Source: Bacteroidales bacterium
Lineage (GTDB): Bacteria > Bacteroidota > Bacteroidia > Bacteroidales > UBA932
Assembly (NCBI GenBank): GCA_004552115.1
Contig: SFPH01000186.1
Coordinates: 1-6,953, forward strand
Reading direction: 5' to 3'
DNA length: 6,953 nt
Shown: piece after piece, positions 6,091 to 6,953 of the stretch
How the letters are laid out: every line of letters starts with the position of its first letter
Position numbering within the stretch: position 1 is the stretch's first letter
Notes under the pieces: model-generated
Databases searched by the model: none
What the model saw: only the letters and a program-made list of their open reading frames with translations
What the model was told of the DNA's origin: nothing
Made by a program: the position numbers and the translations under genes

Positions 6091-6121
6091 AGAAACAGAA
6101 ACGCATCGCTAATGCGATGCG
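6091..6121 (-). terminator. Minus-strand terminator-like hairpin downstream of tRNA-Ser
   Basis: On the minus strand the 8-bp stem CGCATCGC/GCGATGCG (6102-6121) is followed by TTTCTGTTTCT (6101-6091). It is the first terminator-like signal after the tRNA-Ser 3' end, 23 bases on, and is the probable end of that transcript. The T-rich tract is interrupted by C and G, so efficiency is uncertain. Confidence 0.5.
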
Positions 6122-6144
6122 ACTTCTTGATAATCTTTGCTTTG

Positions 6145-6232
6145 CGGAGAGAGGGAGATTCGAACTCCCGATACCCTTTTGGGGTATACACGCTTTCCAG
6201 GCGTGCCTCTTAAGCCACTCGAGCATCTCTCC
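6145..6232 (-). tRNA. tRNA-Ser (anticodon GGA)
   Basis: The minus strand gives acceptor arms GGAGAGA (6226-6232) and TCTCTCC (6146-6152) with discriminator G at 6145. The anticodon stem is CACGC/GCGTG around loop CTGGAAA (6194-6200), so the anticodon is GGA (6196-6198), reading UCC and UCU serine codons. The long class II variable arm pairs ATACCC with GGGTAT, and the T arm is GGGAG-TTCGAAT-CTCCC. The total is 88 bases. CCA is not encoded; CAAAG follows. The long variable arm and G discriminator agree with serine identity. Confidence 0.95.
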
Positions 6233-6239
6233 AATAACC

Positions 6240-6257
6240 CCGTTTCATCGGAAACGG
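6240..6257 (-). other. Leader hairpin immediately 5' of tRNA-Ser
   Basis: CCGTTTC (6240-6246) and GAAACGG (6251-6257) form a perfect 7-bp stem with an ATCG loop. It sits between the predicted transcription start (near 6255) and the mature tRNA 5' end at 6232, so it would lie in the part of the precursor that RNase P removes. There is no T-tract after it on the minus strand, which argues against a terminator for the aldo/keto reductase gene. Confidence 0.5.
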
Positions 6258-6261
6258 AGTG

Positions 6262-6290
6262 CAAATATACAAAAAATCCGTTAATTACAA
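6262..6290 (-). promoter_or_regulatory. Promoter of tRNA-Ser
   Basis: On the minus strand TTG (6288-6290) and TATATTTG (6262-6269) are separated by 18 bases. The -7 box matches TAnnTTTG in full. The -33 element overlaps the last codon of the aldo/keto reductase gene. Transcription would start near 6255, about 23 bases before the tRNA. Confidence 0.6.
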
Positions 6291-6953
6291 CGTTCCCCGC
6301 TTCAGTTTTTCAATATATGCCGCAATCCTGTGCAATTCGTGCGGAATCTGAATGCTCTGAGGGCAATGAGGCTCGCATTGGCCGCAGCCGATGCAGTGGT
6401 CTGCCTGGCGGACGGTCTCGATGGCCTTGTCGTAGGAAGTCAGATACTTCCTCTTCAGTCTGGCGAAGCCCAGCTGCTCGGAACTCTGGGCTATTGTGCC
6501 CTCATTCACGTGAGTGTTGTAATGCTTGAAGATGCCGGGAATGTCAATTCCGTAAGGACAAGGCATGCAGTATTTGCAGTCGGTGCAGCCCACGGTAGGG
6601 TAGTCGGCCATCAGGCCGGCGATTACCTTCAGGAAATCCTTCTCCTCGTCGGTCAGCGGCTGGAAATGGCTGTAGGTCTCCACGTTCTCAATCAGCGGAT
6701 CCATTGACGCCATACCGCTCAGCACCGTCAATATTCTCGGATACGAACCGCAGAAGCGGAAGGCCCAGGAAGCGATGGACTTCTCCGGCTCCCTCTCCTT
6801 CATCATTTCCGCAAGTCTCTCAGGCACAGAGGCGAGGCGGCCGCCGAGAAGCGGCTCCATCACCACAATCGGCAATTCCCTCTTGTCCAGCTCCTCGTAG
6901 AGATAGTCGGCATTGACATTGCGGGGAACCTTGGCGTGCTCCCAGTCCAGATA
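6285..6953 (-). CDS. Aldo/keto reductase with C-terminal 4Fe-4S motifs, 3' half (runs off the right edge)
   Basis: The last 222 codons are present; the frame stays open to 6953 and ends with TAA at 6285-6287. The first part, with LPIVVMEPLLGGRL (27-40 of the fragment) and later YPRILTVLSGMASMDPL (71-87), is the end of an NADPH-dependent aldo/keto reductase barrel. The C-terminal part carries two cysteine clusters: CTDCKYCMPCPYGIDIP (C123, C126, C129, C132) and CIGCGQCEPHCP (C187, C190, C193, C197), the second a classic ferredoxin motif. This fusion is a known group of predicted iron-sulfur oxidoreductases (COG1453 type, commonly about 400-460 residues) frequent in anaerobes; substrates are not established. 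The catalytic Tyr/Lys region lies outside the window. The gene is upstream of tRNA-Ser on the same strand, whose promoter overlaps its end. Confidence 0.9.
   Translation of the reverse strand, partial: YLDWEHAKVPRNVNADYLYEELDKRELPIVVMEPLLGGRLASVPERLAEMMKEREPEKSIASWAFRFCGSYPRILTVLSGMASMDPLIENVETYSHFQPLTDEEKDFLKVIAGLMADYPTVGCTDCKYCMPCPYGIDIPGIFKHYNTHVNEGTIAQSSEQLGFARLKRKYLTSYDKAIETVRQADHCIGCGQCEPHCPQSIQIPHELHRIAAYIEKLKRGTL

Larger units (their letters stand above)
5994..6145. repeat. Nested palindromic element folding into a four-way junction; possible structured RNA or palindromic repeat
   Basis: The outer arms 5994-6017 and 6122-6145 pair over 24 positions; the only non-Watson-Crick pair is T6000 with G6139. 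Inside are three hairpins. P2 is GCGGCC-TGAG-GGCCGC (6021-6036). P3 is 6039-6052 with 6088-6101, 14 perfect pairs, continued by GTGGCC/GGCTAC (6054-6059 with 6081-6086) and CAAGAGC/GCTCTTG (6063-6069 with 6072-6078). P4 is CGCATCGC-TAAT-GCGATGCG (6102-6121). P3, P4 and the outer stem adjoin with no spare bases, and only six bases around P2 are unpaired. The right arm ends on the last base (discriminator) of tRNA-Ser. No conserved protein frame is found. It could be a structured non-coding RNA, a terminator complex, or a dispersed palindromic repeat; I cannot match it to a named family. Confidence 0.85.

Noticed and set aside
5994..6145. Retron msr-msd RNA (outer a1/a2 stem with internal hairpins)
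   Set aside because: The shape is similar, but no reverse transcriptase lies in the flanks and no characteristic branching-guanosine context is evident; the neighbours are a tRNA and housekeeping genes.
5944..6529. Plus-strand frames crossing the palindrome and tRNA-Ser
   Set aside because: They read antisense through a tRNA gene (giving the familiar spurious RFELPIP-type peptide) and then opposite the aldo/keto reductase.

Overview
The window looks like the chromosome of a member of the Bacteroidota, most likely Bacteroidales. Three things point there: promoters of the Bacteroidota type (a -33 TTG/TTTG and a -7 close to TAnnTTTG) with few Shine-Dalgarno sequences, a 56-residue Hc1/histone-H1-like protein typical of the group, and a deoxynucleoside kinase of the Bacteroidota type. 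Coding DNA is moderately GC-rich and the gaps carrying promoters are very AT-rich. No plasmid, phage, insertion-sequence or CRISPR gene is visible.

Layout from left to right. Positions 1-4908 are all minus strand, read right to left: comF (4117-4908), ahcY (2882-4053, with its own promoter), an M24 aminopeptidase P 11 bases further on, and a DUF456 membrane protein whose start overlaps the aminopeptidase stop by one base. After a 198-base gap with an inverted repeat and a promoter come an NfeD-like protein and the first 40 codons of a flotillin/SPFH protein that leaves the window. A short divergent promoter region (4909-5026) separates comF from a plus-strand deoxynucleoside kinase (5027-5608). 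A perfect 11-bp terminator stem separates the kinase from the convergent H1-like gene (5670-5840). Positions 5841-6144 hold no gene but are packed with inverted repeats. Then follow tRNA-Ser(GGA) on the minus strand and the C-terminal half of an aldo/keto reductase with two 4Fe-4S motifs, which runs off the right edge.

Two things stand out. First, 5994-6145 is a 152-bp nested palindrome that folds into a closed four-way junction: a 24-bp outer stem and three hairpins. The two inner hairpins each form a terminator-like signal on one strand, and the element abuts the 3' end of tRNA-Ser. Second, three conserved genes (nfeD, ahcY, the kinase) are each broken by a frameshift where the family has extra residues. 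This suggests three short deletions, about 100 bases in ahcY and smaller in the others. Either the strain is losing genes or the sequence has consensus or assembly errors; reads would decide.

Functionally the window is mostly housekeeping: methyl-cycle recycling (AhcY), proline-peptide breakdown, dNTP salvage, membrane microdomain organisation (NfeD/flotillin), ComF, chromatin (H1-like) and serine decoding. Apart from the aminopeptidase-DUF456 coupling and the NfeD-flotillin pair, the neighbours share no obvious pathway.
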